From assembly GCA_910589075.1 (NCBI GenBank), contig CAJUSK010000002.1, positions 1 through 64,000 of the forward strand: 64,000 bases of DNA, written 5' to 3'. The stretch is from an uncultured Lachnospiraceae bacterium (lineage in GTDB: Bacteria; Bacillota; Clostridia; Lachnospirales; Lachnospiraceae). Positions 1-8,589 of this stretch are shown here, in pieces. The notes below the pieces were generated by a model. That model saw nothing but the letters and a program-made list of their open reading frames with translations, was not told the origin of the DNA and ran no database searches. Each line of letters starts with the position of its first letter. Within the stretch, counting starts at the first letter, position 1. The translations under genes and the position numbers were made by a program.

Positions 1-199
1 AGAAAGCTGTTTATATGGTATCATAGTATCAGAATAACTCCTTTCTTGGGTGATGGTTAATGGTTTCTTGGCAACTCTATTATACCATATCCAGTGAGGA
101 GTTATTTGTTTTTGGTAGCAAAAAAATGCCGTATTTATGCGTTTTTTGGCGTTTCGCAAACGCCTAAAATTGTACTATATTTGGAGGGAGGTTTTCACT

Positions 200-874
200 G
201 TGGCGTATAAGATACTTATTGTTGATGATGAAACAATGCTGACGGAGTTATTATCAAGTCATTTACAGAAGTGTGGATACACAGCCTTTGTAGCCGAGGA
301 TGCTGAGCAGGCAATATCAATGCTGAACACATATCCGGATTTGATTTTGCTTGACATCAATATGCCCGAAATGGACGGACTGGAGCTATGCAAAATTATC
401 CGCAATCATGTCACCTGTCCTATTTTGTTTTTGACAGCCCGGATTACTGAGCAGGATAAGGTGAACGGTTTGCAGGCTGGTGGTGATGATTACATCACTA
501 AGCCGTTTAGCCTGCAGGAGTTGACAGCAAGGGTGGCGGCTCATTTGCGGAGGGAGGCGAGAGGCAAGTATATGCCTAAAATCGTATCTTCACAGGGCTT
601 AATTGTAAATCTTGCAGAACGCAAAATTTTTTATGGAGAAATGGAGATGAACTTATCAAACCGTGAATTTGATATTGTAGAATTTCTGACGAGTAACGCT
701 AACCAGATATTTGACAAAGAGCGGATATATGAAGCCGTTTGGGGATTTAATGCCGAAGGAAACAGTGGGGTCATAAAAGAGCATATTCGAAAAATCAGAA
801 ATAAACTGAAGGAAGCTACGGGCAGAGAATACATCGAAACAGTTTGGGGGATGGGTTACAGATGGAAAAAATGA
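200..874 (+). CDS. OmpR-family response regulator (lantibiotic SpaR/NisR-like)
   Basis: DNA-binding response regulator of a two-component system, 224 residues. The receiver domain (about 3-118) has the acidic pair DD at 9-10, the phosphorylated Asp at 52 in LLDINMP and the conserved Lys in DDYITKPF. A winged-helix output domain (about 130-222) ends in VWGMGYRW. The GTG start at 200 is chosen because GGGAGG lies eight bases upstream (186-191); a longer ORF upstream lacks a ribosome binding site. The sequence around LTARITEQDKV resembles regulators of lantibiotic immunity from memory. The partner kinase overlaps its end, so the two are cotranscribed and probably act together. Confidence 0.88.
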   Translation: MAYKILIVDDETMLTELLSSHLQKCGYTAFVAEDAEQAISMLNTYPDLILLDINMPEMDGLELCKIIRNHVTCPILFLTARITEQDKVNGLQAGGDDYITKPFSLQELTARVAAHLRREARGKYMPKIVSSQGLIVNLAERKIFYGEMEMNLSNREFDIVEFLTSNANQIFDKERIYEAVWGFNAEGNSGVIKEHIRKIRNKLKEATGREYIETVWGMGYRWKK

Positions 875-2142
875 GGAAACCCAAATCAATGAAAAGCGTT
901 TTTATCTGGGCGGTAGCTGTTACAATGTTTCTCGTTTTTGCTGCATCTGCCCTGACAGTTTACGGATGTTACCGTATACAGAAAGTGTTACTTCCCGATT
1001 CCCAGGCAGTCTGGTTGAATACCCGGACGGTCATAGCGGACGGGAGGATATTAGAGGGAGGGCAGAGGGCTATCCTTGACGAACCTGTCGAGGTGAATAT
1101 ACTTGTCCCTACTGGGGTGAATGTGACTCTGGAGAATACCAGATTCATAATAGAGAGAATCGATTCCGGTTTCTCAACGCTTCGCCCAAAGCAACAGTTA
1201 CTATACAGAGTGACAGGCATTTCTATGGTGGTGCTTCCGTTTGTCTATTCCATTGCAGGTATCATGTTGTGTGCAAGGTGGTTTTACAGGAGAGAACTGT
1301 GGCCGCCCATTCAGGTTCTTGCCGATGCAACAAAACATATCAGGGAGCAAGATCTTGATTTTATGGTTGATTATAACAGAAATGATGAATTAGGCAGGCT
1401 CTGTATCGCTTTTGAGGAAATGCGGCAGGCGCTCTATAATAACAATCGTCAGTTATGGAACATGATTGAGCAGCGGAGGATTCTGCAGGCATCGGTGGCG
1501 CATGACCTTCGAAATCCCATTGCGATTGTTGAGGGATATGTGGAATATATGCAACAGTGCTTAGCAGATGGAAACCTGAATGAAGAAGAATTGCAACATA
1601 CACTGTCTAACCTTGCGATAACGGCAAAACGGCTTGAACATTATACAGATTATATCCGTGATTTGAATGCCATTGAAGAAACGGAAACAAAGTATTCTGT
1701 AGTTCAATTACCGGACTTTTTGAGAAGTGCTACGGAAAGTCTTTTGCTTCTTGCAGAACAACATAGCCTGGAGATTGCATACCATTCCAACATATCCGAA
1801 TGTCAGGTGAAATTAGACGAGCAGATATTTTATCGTATTGTTGAAAATATTTTTTCCAATGCCATTCGATATGCCAGGAGCAAAGTGAGTTTTCGATATT
1901 CGATTACTGATGATATGCTTATTATAACCATATCAGACGATGGAAAGGGATTTTCAAAGGCGATGCTCCGTAAAAAGAATACCTTTCTTTATTCTGATGA
2001 TAAAACGGGAGAACATATGGGATTGGGACTGGCTACAAGCCGTGTCCTAAGTCAGAAACACGGTGGAAGTTTAGAACTTTCAAACATTACTCCGAGTGGA
2101 GCTTGTGTAACAATTAAGATTGCTGTCCACATAATGAGCTAA
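862..2142 (+). CDS. Membrane sensor histidine kinase (HAMP type)
   Basis: Sensor kinase of 426 residues that should phosphorylate the upstream regulator. It has an N-terminal membrane helix (about 10-32), an extracellular segment of about 75 residues, a second helix (about 120-142) and a HAMP region. The HisKA box VAHDLRNP has its His at about 214. The ATPase domain shows the N box (NIFSNAIRYA), the G1 box (DDGKGF) and the G2 box (GLGLATS). ATG 862 follows a G-rich stretch; ATG 871 overlaps the regulator stop as ATGA and is an alternative. HisKA wording resembles lantibiotic-associated kinases, but no lantibiotic or intact immunity transporter is nearby. Confidence 0.87.
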   Translation: MEKMRKPKSMKSVFIWAVAVTMFLVFAASALTVYGCYRIQKVLLPDSQAVWLNTRTVIADGRILEGGQRAILDEPVEVNILVPTGVNVTLENTRFIIERIDSGFSTLRPKQQLLYRVTGISMVVLPFVYSIAGIMLCARWFYRRELWPPIQVLADATKHIREQDLDFMVDYNRNDELGRLCIAFEEMRQALYNNNRQLWNMIEQRRILQASVAHDLRNPIAIVEGYVEYMQQCLADGNLNEEELQHTLSNLAITAKRLEHYTDYIRDLNAIEETETKYSVVQLPDFLRSATESLLLLAEQHSLEIAYHSNISECQVKLDEQIFYRIVENIFSNAIRYARSKVSFRYSITDDMLIITISDDGKGFSKAMLRKKNTFLYSDDKTGEHMGLGLATSRVLSQKHGGSLELSNITPSGACVTIKIAVHIMS

Positions 2143-2193
2143 TATTTTTTTTATGATTCACCCGATACCGCTGTAATTATCTGTTGCCATATA

Positions 2194-2265
2194 ATGGAGA
2201 GTCAAGCACTTATTCTATTTGTATCACATGATGAAGATGACGAGTCAGTACACAAGTATCTCTAA
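2194..2265 (+). pseudogene. C-terminal remnant of an ABC transporter ATPase
   Basis: A 23-codon open stretch just after the kinase reads ...LILFVSHDED..., which looks like the last beta strand and H-loop (hydrophobic stretch then VSHD) of an ABC ATPase. Nothing upstream supplies a Walker A, signature or Walker B motif, and no ribosome binding site is evident. Lantibiotic-type two-component systems normally sit next to an ABC immunity transporter, so this could be the last trace of one. A second unexplained 25-codon stretch follows at 2296-2373. The match is short and may be chance. Confidence 0.3.
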
Positions 2266-2467
2266 AATGATGTTGGTGTAAAGTGGGTGCCTATTATGAA
2301 TGAAATTAAAATTTCCGGTCTCATAGCGGCGGTTTTGAATATATTAAAGCTGCCGTCTGTTTTTACCCGCTGAAAAGGAATAATGTCACAATTTTTTGTT
2401 CCTTGACCACATTTTGACCTTTGACTTTTATAATTGGAGTCAAATGAAAATGACAGGAGGACTAAAA

Positions 2468-3727
2468 ATGAAAACAAAATGGATGTGTATGATACCTGTG
2501 GTTGCTTTAGCGCTTAATCTGTCGGCTTGTGGGAACGGACAGGAGTATAGGAACAGCTCTGAAAATGGAACCATGGAAATGGAGACGCAATCCCAAGAAG
2601 ATTGCGCATCGGAAAATACCGGAAATAAAAGTAACAATATCAACATGATTGATCTGCAGGATAACGATACTGATAAAATGATTGTGGAGGTTGGTACAGT
2701 TAAGGATTCAGCTTTTTCAGGAAAGGTCAGCGGCTGTTATTATGCCGATGGCAGCCGGATGATTGTTGAGGCGGATAAACTCTATCTTTACGATACGGGG
2801 AAAGGCGAAACTATCACAAGTGCGGATATCTCCATGGAAGAGTTATGTGTGCAGACTTACGCAGACGGTTACTTCATTGTGGGCCAGGAAAATGGCGGCG
2901 GCAACGATTCCTCTATGGTATCACAAAGTGATGTCGGCATCAATGGATACATACTGAATAAGAACTTTGAGATTAAAAATGTGATTTCCTTTAACGAATT
3001 TTTAAGTGATGATTTTATTTTACAACCGGCGGGCGTTGCTATTTCACAGGACGGAAAACAGATTGCTTTCGGCGGATTTAAGGGACTTTATCTTTATGAT
3101 ACTTCTTCCCAAAAGGTTCGCATGATTCTGAACTATTCCGAAAACGGCAGGGCAGATAATATGGAGATTGCAACCATGGAAAGCCTAATTTTTACGGGAG
3201 ATAACACTTTAGTCTATGTGGGCACAGCGATAGACGCCTCCAATGGCGGAGACGGTTTTTCTGTCCATGGAACGGTATCCACAGACGGTACAAATCTTAC
3301 GATTACGAAAAAAGCAGATTACCAGATAGATACAGGTGAAGTACAAAAGGGCGGAGAACTGCTTATCATGCCTCAAAGTTTTGACACAAATAACGGAACC
3401 CTGCTGATGCTTGATACTGTATCCAATACAGAAAGAATGATGTCATTCTCAAGCAAAAGTGAAGGAAAAGATGGTGTTTTCTGCTCTGCACAAGGGAAAT
3501 ATGTGGCTGCTTCTGTTTTGGGAGAAAACAGTGTGACTATCAACATTTATGATACGGTATCAGGAAAAAACATACATAAGGAAACCGTCCGGAACAGCAA
3601 CAACACATATTTTCTGCGTATTCCTCAGATTTTGATTCTGGATGAGTCTGGCACCTGTATCGTTGTACTTGGACGGGGTATTGGCGAGGTAAACACCCTG
3701 ATAACAACTTTTGGCTTTGAGGGATAA
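2468..3727 (+). CDS. Predicted lipoprotein with beta-propeller-like repeats
   Basis: Exported lipoprotein of 419 residues, family not recognised. The signal peptide (MKTKWMCM... then a hydrophobic core) ends in the lipobox LSAC with Cys 21. A low-complexity Ser/Asn/Glu linker (about 24-70) precedes a region with repeated short blocks such as GLYLYDTSSQK and ITIYD-like strands, typical of WD40/YVTN-type propellers. ATG 2468 is preceded by ACAGGAGG at 2453-2460; in-frame starts upstream lack one. It lies downstream of the two-component genes, separated by about 325 bases of decayed sequence, so a shared function is only a guess. Confidence 0.7.
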   Translation: MKTKWMCMIPVVALALNLSACGNGQEYRNSSENGTMEMETQSQEDCASENTGNKSNNINMIDLQDNDTDKMIVEVGTVKDSAFSGKVSGCYYADGSRMIVEADKLYLYDTGKGETITSADISMEELCVQTYADGYFIVGQENGGGNDSSMVSQSDVGINGYILNKNFEIKNVISFNEFLSDDFILQPAGVAISQDGKQIAFGGFKGLYLYDTSSQKVRMILNYSENGRADNMEIATMESLIFTGDNTLVYVGTAIDASNGGDGFSVHGTVSTDGTNLTITKKADYQIDTGEVQKGGELLIMPQSFDTNNGTLLMLDTVSNTERMMSFSSKSEGKDGVFCSAQGKYVAASVLGENSVTINIYDTVSGKNIHKETVRNSNNTYFLRIPQILILDESGTCIVVLGRGIGEVNTLITTFGFEG

Positions 3728-3844
3728 TTCTCGATAAAATAACATTTCAAAATGCTTCAAAACGCAGTAAAGATTTCATCCAACCTGGAAGATATATTTT
3801 TGTATTATTCCCACGGGTAATGAATCAAATAGGAATTTCATAAA

Positions 3845-4138
3845 TTGTTTTGCAAGCGGCCAATACTTGCTGTACTCATATTGTTCAGCCTGATGAATCT
3901 GTTAAAAATAGAGAATGAATTCCATTTGTATTCCTACTTGGCGGATGGAAATGACAGCCGCAGTTGGAATTGTGTGTATTGGCAGCTCTATGAGAATTAC
4001 AGAAGTGACATAACGAAAGTGTCGGCGGCAGCGCTGAATTTAGATGTCTTTGAGGAAAAAACAAGCTTTGAGCAGATTACAAATTCCGTACGGTTTCTTC
4101 CTCAGAGAATACTACTTCAGAATTTTGCGTTGCCATAG
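3845..4138 (+). CDS. Uncharacterised ORF, possibly decayed
   Basis: A 97-codon frame opening with TTG, no good ribosome binding site, and no family that I recognise. The N-terminus is hydrophobic (about residues 5-20) and the rest polar. A second frame overlaps its 3' end from 4044 onward, and coding character seems to pass from one frame to the other, which would fit a frameshifted gene. Surrounding DNA (3728-4290) is AT-rich and otherwise shows nothing I can name. Treat as doubtful. Confidence 0.25.
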   Translation: MFCKRPILAVLILFSLMNLLKIENEFHLYSYLADGNDSRSWNCVYWQLYENYRSDITKVSAAALNLDVFEEKTSFEQITNSVRFLPQRILLQNFALP

Positions 4139-4290
4139 ATGCAGGATAGGGCAGTGTGCTGCGCAATGTAAAAATGCACAAAGAAAGAGAGCAAATTTTG
4201 TATTAGGTTATGCGTTTAACCATTGCTATTTGTCACATTTCATTTTATGATGATTACAACTGCTGCGGAGAGGATTGGAGGAAGCATAAA

Positions 4291-5082
4291 ATGGAAAAAA
4301 GGAAGCCGGTAACTCCGGACGCTATAAAAACCGCTTTGAAGGATATTGGTGTCCAGAAAGGGCAGGCTGTTATGGTGCATACATCGCTGAGCAGCCTGGG
4401 TTATGTGTGTGGAGGCGCACAGTCCGTTATTGAAGCATTGCTTGAGAGCGTTGGTGATGAAGGTACGATTATGATGCCGACGCAGTCATGGAAGAATTTA
4501 GATCCTTCTACAGGCGTTTACTGGCAGGAACCAAAGGAATGGTGGCCTGTCATACGTGAATACATACCTGCTTATGACAAACGGATTACACCTACAAATA
4601 CAATGGGCGCCGTGTCAGAAATGTTCCGGCAGTGGCCGGGGACACTGAGAAGCGATCACCCTGCAAGGTCAGTAGCGGCGTGGGGACGTTATGCACAATA
4701 TTTGACAGAAAACCATGATCTGTCTGATATTTTTGGAGACAGCTCACCCATTGGCAGGCTGTATGAACTTGATGGATCGGTTTTGTTGGTTGGAGTTGGT
4801 TATGACAAGAACACTTCCCTTCATTTGGCGGATATAAGGGCTGAATATCCAAGTAAGCATATGGTCACAGAAAGCAGTGCCATACAGCTGAACGGACAGC
4901 GGATATGGAAATCCTATGAGACAGTTGCCGTAGATGGAGAAGATTTTCCGGCCATTGGAGAGGCATTTGAGCAGACAGGGAACGTGCGTCATGTACCTTT
5001 GGGAAATGGTATGCTTTCCATGATGCGCCAAAGGGTACTGGTAGATTTTGCCGTGAAATGGATCGAAGAAAACAGAAAATGA
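4291..5082 (+). CDS. AAC(3)-family aminoglycoside N-acetyltransferase-like protein
   Basis: Acetyl-CoA-dependent N-acetyltransferase of the antibiotic_NAT (AAC(3)/YokD) fold, 263 residues, a normal family length. Visible family blocks are VMVHTSLSSLG (about 28-37), the GTIMMPTQSW segment, the SDHPARSVAAWG block with the conserved His, and LLVGVGYDKNTSLHLAD. ATG 4291 has GGAGG at 4277-4281. Members range from true aminoglycoside 3-N-acetyltransferases to chromosomal homologues with no known substrate, and motif reading cannot tell these apart. An MFS transporter follows about 190 bases later; the AT-rich setting fits horizontally acquired DNA. Confidence 0.85.
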   Translation: MEKRKPVTPDAIKTALKDIGVQKGQAVMVHTSLSSLGYVCGGAQSVIEALLESVGDEGTIMMPTQSWKNLDPSTGVYWQEPKEWWPVIREYIPAYDKRITPTNTMGAVSEMFRQWPGTLRSDHPARSVAAWGRYAQYLTENHDLSDIFGDSSPIGRLYELDGSVLLVGVGYDKNTSLHLADIRAEYPSKHMVTESSAIQLNGQRIWKSYETVAVDGEDFPAIGEAFEQTGNVRHVPLGNGMLSMMRQRVLVDFAVKWIEENRK

Positions 5083-5271
5083 TAGTGGGAAAACAGAATT
5101 GCAAAAAGAACTGTTTCAAATTGTCAGCCGCTTTTGGTATCTATTTGCCTTTGGCGGCAGTCTGTTTTGTCTGCCTCCAAGATTGCAACTGTAAGATAAT
5201 TGCATTGATTATTTTCATAAAAAAATGTATGCAGACATTGTGAGAATATATAGACAATGGGAGATTCTATC

Positions 5272-6471
5272 ATGGATAAAAGTTATAATAAAACATTGTA
5301 TGCCTGTTTTACCGGATATATTGTGCAGGCGATTGTAAACAATTTTGTTCCGCTTCTTTTTCTGACTTTCCACAGCAGTTATGGTATACCGATGACGCAG
5401 ATTACGCTGCTCATTACATTTAATTTTGGCTTACAACTGTTCGTGGATATTCTGTCGGTTACGTTTGTCGATCGGATCGGTTATCGTGCATCGATGATAA
5501 TTGCCCATATCTGTGCAGTGGCGGGTTTTATATTTCTGACAATCTTACCGGATATGTTTGAACATGCGTTTACCGGATTGATGATTGCAGTTGCCGTATA
5601 TGCAGTGGGAGGTGGGCTGTTGGAGGTATTGGTAAGTCCCATTGTGGAAGCCTGCCCTACAAAAAATAAAGAGAAAGCCATGAGTCTGCTGCATTCTTTT
5701 TACTGCTGGGGGCATATGGCAGTGGTGTTTGTATCAACTGCTTTTTTTCATCTGTTCGGTATAGAAAACTGGAAGATTATGGCGTGTATTTGGGCGGTTA
5801 TCCCATTTGCCAATTTGCTTTTATTTGCCAAAGTACCTATCGCTTCCTTGATGGATGAAGGAGAAAAGGGGCTGACAGTCGGGCAGCTTTTTCGTAAGAA
5901 GATATTCTGGGTACTGATGATCATGATGATATGTGCCGGTGCAAGCGAACAGGCAGTCAGCCAGTGGGCATCTGCCTTTGCGGAGACGGGGCTCCATGTA
6001 AGCAAGACCGTAGGAGATTTAGCGGGACCTTTGTTGTTTGCATTTCTGATGGGCAGTGCCAGAGCCTTTTATGGAAAATATGGGGAACGGATTGACCTGG
6101 ATCAGTTTATGGTCGGCAGTAGTATACTGTGCGTTATTGCATACCTTTGTATTTCGCTTGTGCCAAGTCCGATTGTTGGCTTTATCGGATGTGCGCTGTG
6201 TGGCCTGTCAGTTGGTATTATGTGGCCGGGGGTGTTTAGTAAGGCGGCGGCATCAGATGCCAAAGGCGGCACAGCGATGTTTGCGTTACTTGCACTTGCA
6301 GGTGATGTCGGATGTGCAGGGGGACCTACAGTAGTTGGTATGGTTTCAGGTGCTTTAGACAATAATCTTAAAATGGGGTTTTTGGCAAGCGTGTTATTTC
6401 CAATCCTTTTATTGACAGGTATATATTTGTGCAGAATATGGAATGGAAAGGGTCATGGGATTTCAAATTAG
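5272..6471 (+). CDS. MFS transporter, fucose-permease-like
   Basis: Major facilitator with about twelve hydrophobic segments over 399 residues. The first half has the loop between helices 2 and 3 as DRIGYRAS, a weak form of the MFS A motif, and a typical central cytoplasmic loop (MDEGEKGLTVGQLFRKK). ATG 5272 is chosen because GGGAG lies eight bases upstream; ATG 5257 is possible and adds five residues. Substrate cannot be assigned. It is separated from the acetyltransferase by about 190 bases including a possible weak hairpin, so cotranscription is unproven. Confidence 0.8.
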   Translation: MDKSYNKTLYACFTGYIVQAIVNNFVPLLFLTFHSSYGIPMTQITLLITFNFGLQLFVDILSVTFVDRIGYRASMIIAHICAVAGFIFLTILPDMFEHAFTGLMIAVAVYAVGGGLLEVLVSPIVEACPTKNKEKAMSLLHSFYCWGHMAVVFVSTAFFHLFGIENWKIMACIWAVIPFANLLLFAKVPIASLMDEGEKGLTVGQLFRKKIFWVLMIMMICAGASEQAVSQWASAFAETGLHVSKTVGDLAGPLLFAFLMGSARAFYGKYGERIDLDQFMVGSSILCVIAYLCISLVPSPIVGFIGCALCGLSVGIMWPGVFSKAAASDAKGGTAMFALLALAGDVGCAGGPTVVGMVSGALDNNLKMGFLASVLFPILLLTGIYLCRIWNGKGHGISN

Positions 6472-6532
6472 GCTGTGGTTTTATGGCATAAATGTCTGAT
6501 TATTACCGCAACACAACTCACACAAGTAAAAA

Positions 6533-6886
6533 TTGAATTGCATTAAAGAAATAACCAACAACAATAATACCTGCAATGCAGATTGCTATAAAAATAGTAA
6601 GCAGTTTAGGCTTTTCACCACCATACAAAGGGAAACAAAATTGTTCCTCGGCGCTGACAATGAAGAAACAGCCGAATTAACTGTACCAATGTATGACTTT
6701 GGCGATTGGGCTTCAAAGATGAAAGCCTATCGCAAGAAAAACCATATCACACAACAGGAGCTTGCACAGCTTATGGGCGTAAAGCATTTTACACTTCGTA
6801 GCTGGGAACAAAAACAAGCAAAGCCACCTTACAATGTATGGCGGCTTCACAAACACTTATTTGATGATTCCATCAAGCTCACGTGA
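6533..6886 (+). CDS. XRE-type HTH protein, probably 5'-truncated, mobile-element origin
   Basis: The frame encodes up to 117 residues beginning at TTG without a ribosome binding site, so the 5' end may be missing. The C-terminal half is a helix-turn-helix of the Xre type: YRKKNHITQQELAQLMGV, then a recognition helix with TLRSWEQK. An internal ATG at 6689 is an alternative start. Its 3' end overlaps the opposing small gene by 30 bases. Location next to Tn916-type regulatory genes suggests it belonged to the same element. Confidence 0.5.
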   Translation: MNCIKEITNNNNTCNADCYKNSKQFRLFTTIQRETKLFLGADNEETAELTVPMYDFGDWASKMKAYRKKNHITQQELAQLMGVKHFTLRSWEQKQAKPPYNVWRLHKHLFDDSIKLT

Positions 6887-7066
6887 TTTTAGGTTATCCA
6901 GTATTTTATCAATAACGGCTATCTTTTCTTCCGTAGTTAGATTAGAACTGTTTAGCCTGCGTTCCACCACCTCTAAATGAAACTCATTGATTTTATCGGA
7001 AAGGGCGTGAAAATCCATATTTTCTGGAACATGGATAATAACATTCTGAACACAATTTCTTTTCAT
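6857..7066 (-). CDS. Small conserved mobile-element protein
   Basis: A 69-residue protein with a strong ribosome binding site (AAAGGAGGG, read on the minus strand just before ATG at 7066), so it is very probably translated. It is predicted to be mainly helical: a middle segment NEFHLEVVERRLN and a C-terminal block EEKIAVIDKILDNLKSRE. I recall similar small proteins beside the regulatory genes of Tn916-like and related conjugative elements but cannot name a function. It lies about 200 bases downstream of the decayed Orf8- and Orf7-like genes, on the same strand. Confidence 0.6.
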   Translation of the reverse strand: MKRNCVQNVIIHVPENMDFHALSDKINEFHLEVVERRLNSSNLTTEEKIAVIDKILDNLKSRELDGIIK

Positions 7067-7175
7067 TCACGCCCTCCTTTCGGGGTCATGGCGTGTCAGC
7101 CCGTCGGCTCTTTCCCTATCGAAACGTATTCGATTGCTTTATTCAGTTTTCAAGGAACAACGGCTTGTCAGCCTG

Positions 7176-7258
7176 TCAAAGCATACTGACGGCAATATGC
7201 TTTGATAGAGTGGCAAACATCCCTGTTCGGGAAGCGTGAAGCATATCAACACGCTTCC
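7176..7258. promoter_or_regulatory. Two perfect inverted repeats upstream of the small mobile-element gene
   Basis: TCAAAGCATA (7176-7185) and TATGCTTTGA (7196-7205) form a perfect 10-bp stem with a 10-base loop. GGAAGCGTG (7230-7238) and CACGCTTCC (7250-7258) form a second 9-bp stem. Both lie between the Orf8-like pseudogene and the 69-residue gene. They could be attenuator or terminator hairpins of the conjugative element, but neither has a clear T tract. Confidence 0.45.
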
Positions 7259-7275
7259 ACGAAAGGGAAAATGTT

Positions 7276-7510
7276 TTATTCTTCTCTGATTTCAAAGGAT
7301 AAAATCTTCGTAATCAGTCTGGTTTCCATCCTGCGGCGTAAGGTTTCATCCACGACCATGTGCTGATTCCCGTATTCGTCTTTCATGGGGCGGAGAGAGT
7401 TTTGCGATAAAGCCGCTGTAATGCTTTACAATCTGGTTAATGGCTTCTGTATCGCCGTCCGTCGCCGCCACAATGACAGAAAAAGGAATCATGGGGTATG
7501 TAGTCTTCAT
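7276..7510 (-). pseudogene. Tn916 Orf8-like HTH protein, frameshifted
   Basis: Read on the minus strand from ATG 7510, the first part matches the conjugative-transposon family with FSVIVAATDGDTEAINQ and KHYSGFIAKLS. The reading frame is then lost and resumes in another frame as MKDEYGNQHMVVDE...LRRRMETRLITKIL up to TAA at 7276-7278. The break is at a CT run (CTCTCTCCGCCCC); two further bases there would restore LSLRPMKDEY, so a 2-base deletion in a dinucleotide repeat is the simplest explanation. It overlaps the end of the Orf7-like gene, as in Tn916-type elements. Confidence 0.75.
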
Positions 7511-7929
7511 TCTTCGTTTCCCTCCATAAATTCTTTGATAAAGGCAAGTCCGCTGGTTCTGTGACGGTAAACCGTGGAACGGTTCAGTTTTAGCAGGTCT
7601 GCAATTTCTGTGTCGTTCATATCCATAAAATAATACAACAGGATGATTTCACGCTTCTTGTCCGTCAGATTCCGTAATGCTTCGCTTAATAAATCGCTTT
7701 TCACTCCGACTGTGGAAGCATTCAGAGTGAAGATATGAAAATCGGATGGGTAACTATCCACAGTTGCGAACTGGCTGACGAGTTAATCGCCCATATCGGA
7801 AAACAGTATTTCCCGTTTAGACTGTCTGGACAGGGCATTTATATAGTCCTTGCGCTCGTCGTCCATAGCACGCTTGCAGATATAATCAAACTGATTTTCT
7901 ATGGTTGTCTGAAAAGAAGATGGCTTCAT
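7507..7929 (-). pseudogene. Tn916 Orf7-like sigma-factor regulator with internal stop
   Basis: Sigma-70-like regulator of conjugative transposons, 141 codons end to end, close to the family length. On the minus strand from ATG 7929 it reads MKPSSFQTTIENQFDYIC ... FSDMGD, meets TAA at 7785-7783, then continues in the same frame LVSQFATVDSYPSDFHIF ... DKKREIILLYYFMDM ... LLKLNRSTVYRHRTSG. Relatives have Tyr at the stop position from memory, so one TAC or TAT to TAA change would inactivate it. The C-terminal region-4-like HTH is intact. Internal restart at GTG 7761 could still make an 84-residue HTH fragment. Confidence 0.82.
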
Positions 7930-8157
7930 AGTGTCTCACCCCCTTTCTTGCCATGAAAGAGAGTGGATTGAATTTCTTTGCCCCCTTTCGCACTAAGGCC
8001 CGACACGAAAAGGCTGCCAGTTGCATTACTGGCAAAAAAACTTTAAAAAAAGTTTCCGGCAACCAAAAAAGCACACAAACAGACTTTACAATCCGCTTAT
8101 GTGCTTCATTAGTACCTGCTATATGTTGTGAAAAACCATATAGGTAGGCATTTTTAT

Positions 8158-8229
8158 CTAATGTAGGAGAATGGCTTTTTTTAATAACGTACCATTTGTA
8201 GAATTGTGTCGAACGATTGTGTTGTGCAT
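8158..8229 (-). CDS. Possible 23-residue leader peptide
   Basis: A 23-codon ORF read on the minus strand from ATG 8229 with an excellent ribosome binding site (TAAGGAGGT) seven bases upstream. The product is short and basic with no recognised family. It lies about 230 bases upstream of the Orf7-like pseudogene on the same strand. It may be a regulatory leader or the 5' remnant of a longer gene. Confidence 0.35.
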   Translation of the reverse strand: MHNTIVRHNSTNGTLLKKAILLH

Positions 8230-8310
8230 GGCGGTTACCTCCTTACGAACCGCCAAGCTTTCATAGCTGACTTCAACACATCCTCCGTGGATTTTATTTA
8301 ACAAACAAAA

Positions 8311-8339
8311 AGACGGCGGCTTTCTTCAAACCGTCGTCT
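8311..8339 (-). terminator. Rho-independent terminator (minus strand)
   Basis: AGACGGCGG and CCGTCGTCT form a nearly perfect 9-bp stem with an 11-base loop. On the minus strand the stem is followed by TTTTTGTTTG. It would end transcription arriving from the right. Confidence 0.65.
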
Positions 8340-8371
8340 GGGTATAAAACTGATTTTGACGCAAGGAAAAC

Positions 8372-8536
8372 GTGCTGTCAGTTGACGAATTTTTCTTACC
8401 AACCGTTGCTCTAACAAAAAGCACCAGACGCAGACATATTGAAAAACAAATGGACAGTTTCACGGATAAAGAGTTAATACTCATGGAAGCTCTGGCTAAT
8501 GGAATATGCAAGTCTAAAGAAACAGAGGAATATTGA
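8372..8536 (+). CDS. Short ORF, possibly a gene fragment
   Basis: A 54-codon frame starting at GTG 8372 after an in-frame stop at 8357. The C-terminal half (KQMDSFTDKELILMEALAN) has ordinary amphipathic protein character, but no ribosome binding site is clear and the family is not recognised. It may be the 3' end of a mobile-element gene cut off on its 5' side. Confidence 0.25.
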   Translation: MLSVDEFFLPTVALTKSTRRRHIEKQMDSFTDKELILMEALANGICKSKETEEY

Positions 8537-8589
8537 TTCTCTGTTTAATACATATAGCACTTGTAAACTTGCTTGAAATAACAACAGTA

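Noticed and set aside
2150..2165. CCGATAC sequence as a further sigma-28 promoter
   Set aside because: No TAAA at the right distance and no gene start follows closely.
4865..5243. Short frames around the end of the acetyltransferase gene
   Set aside because: They overlap the acetyltransferase or lack a ribosome binding site and recognisable sequence; the 190-base gap before the MFS gene is left as non-coding.
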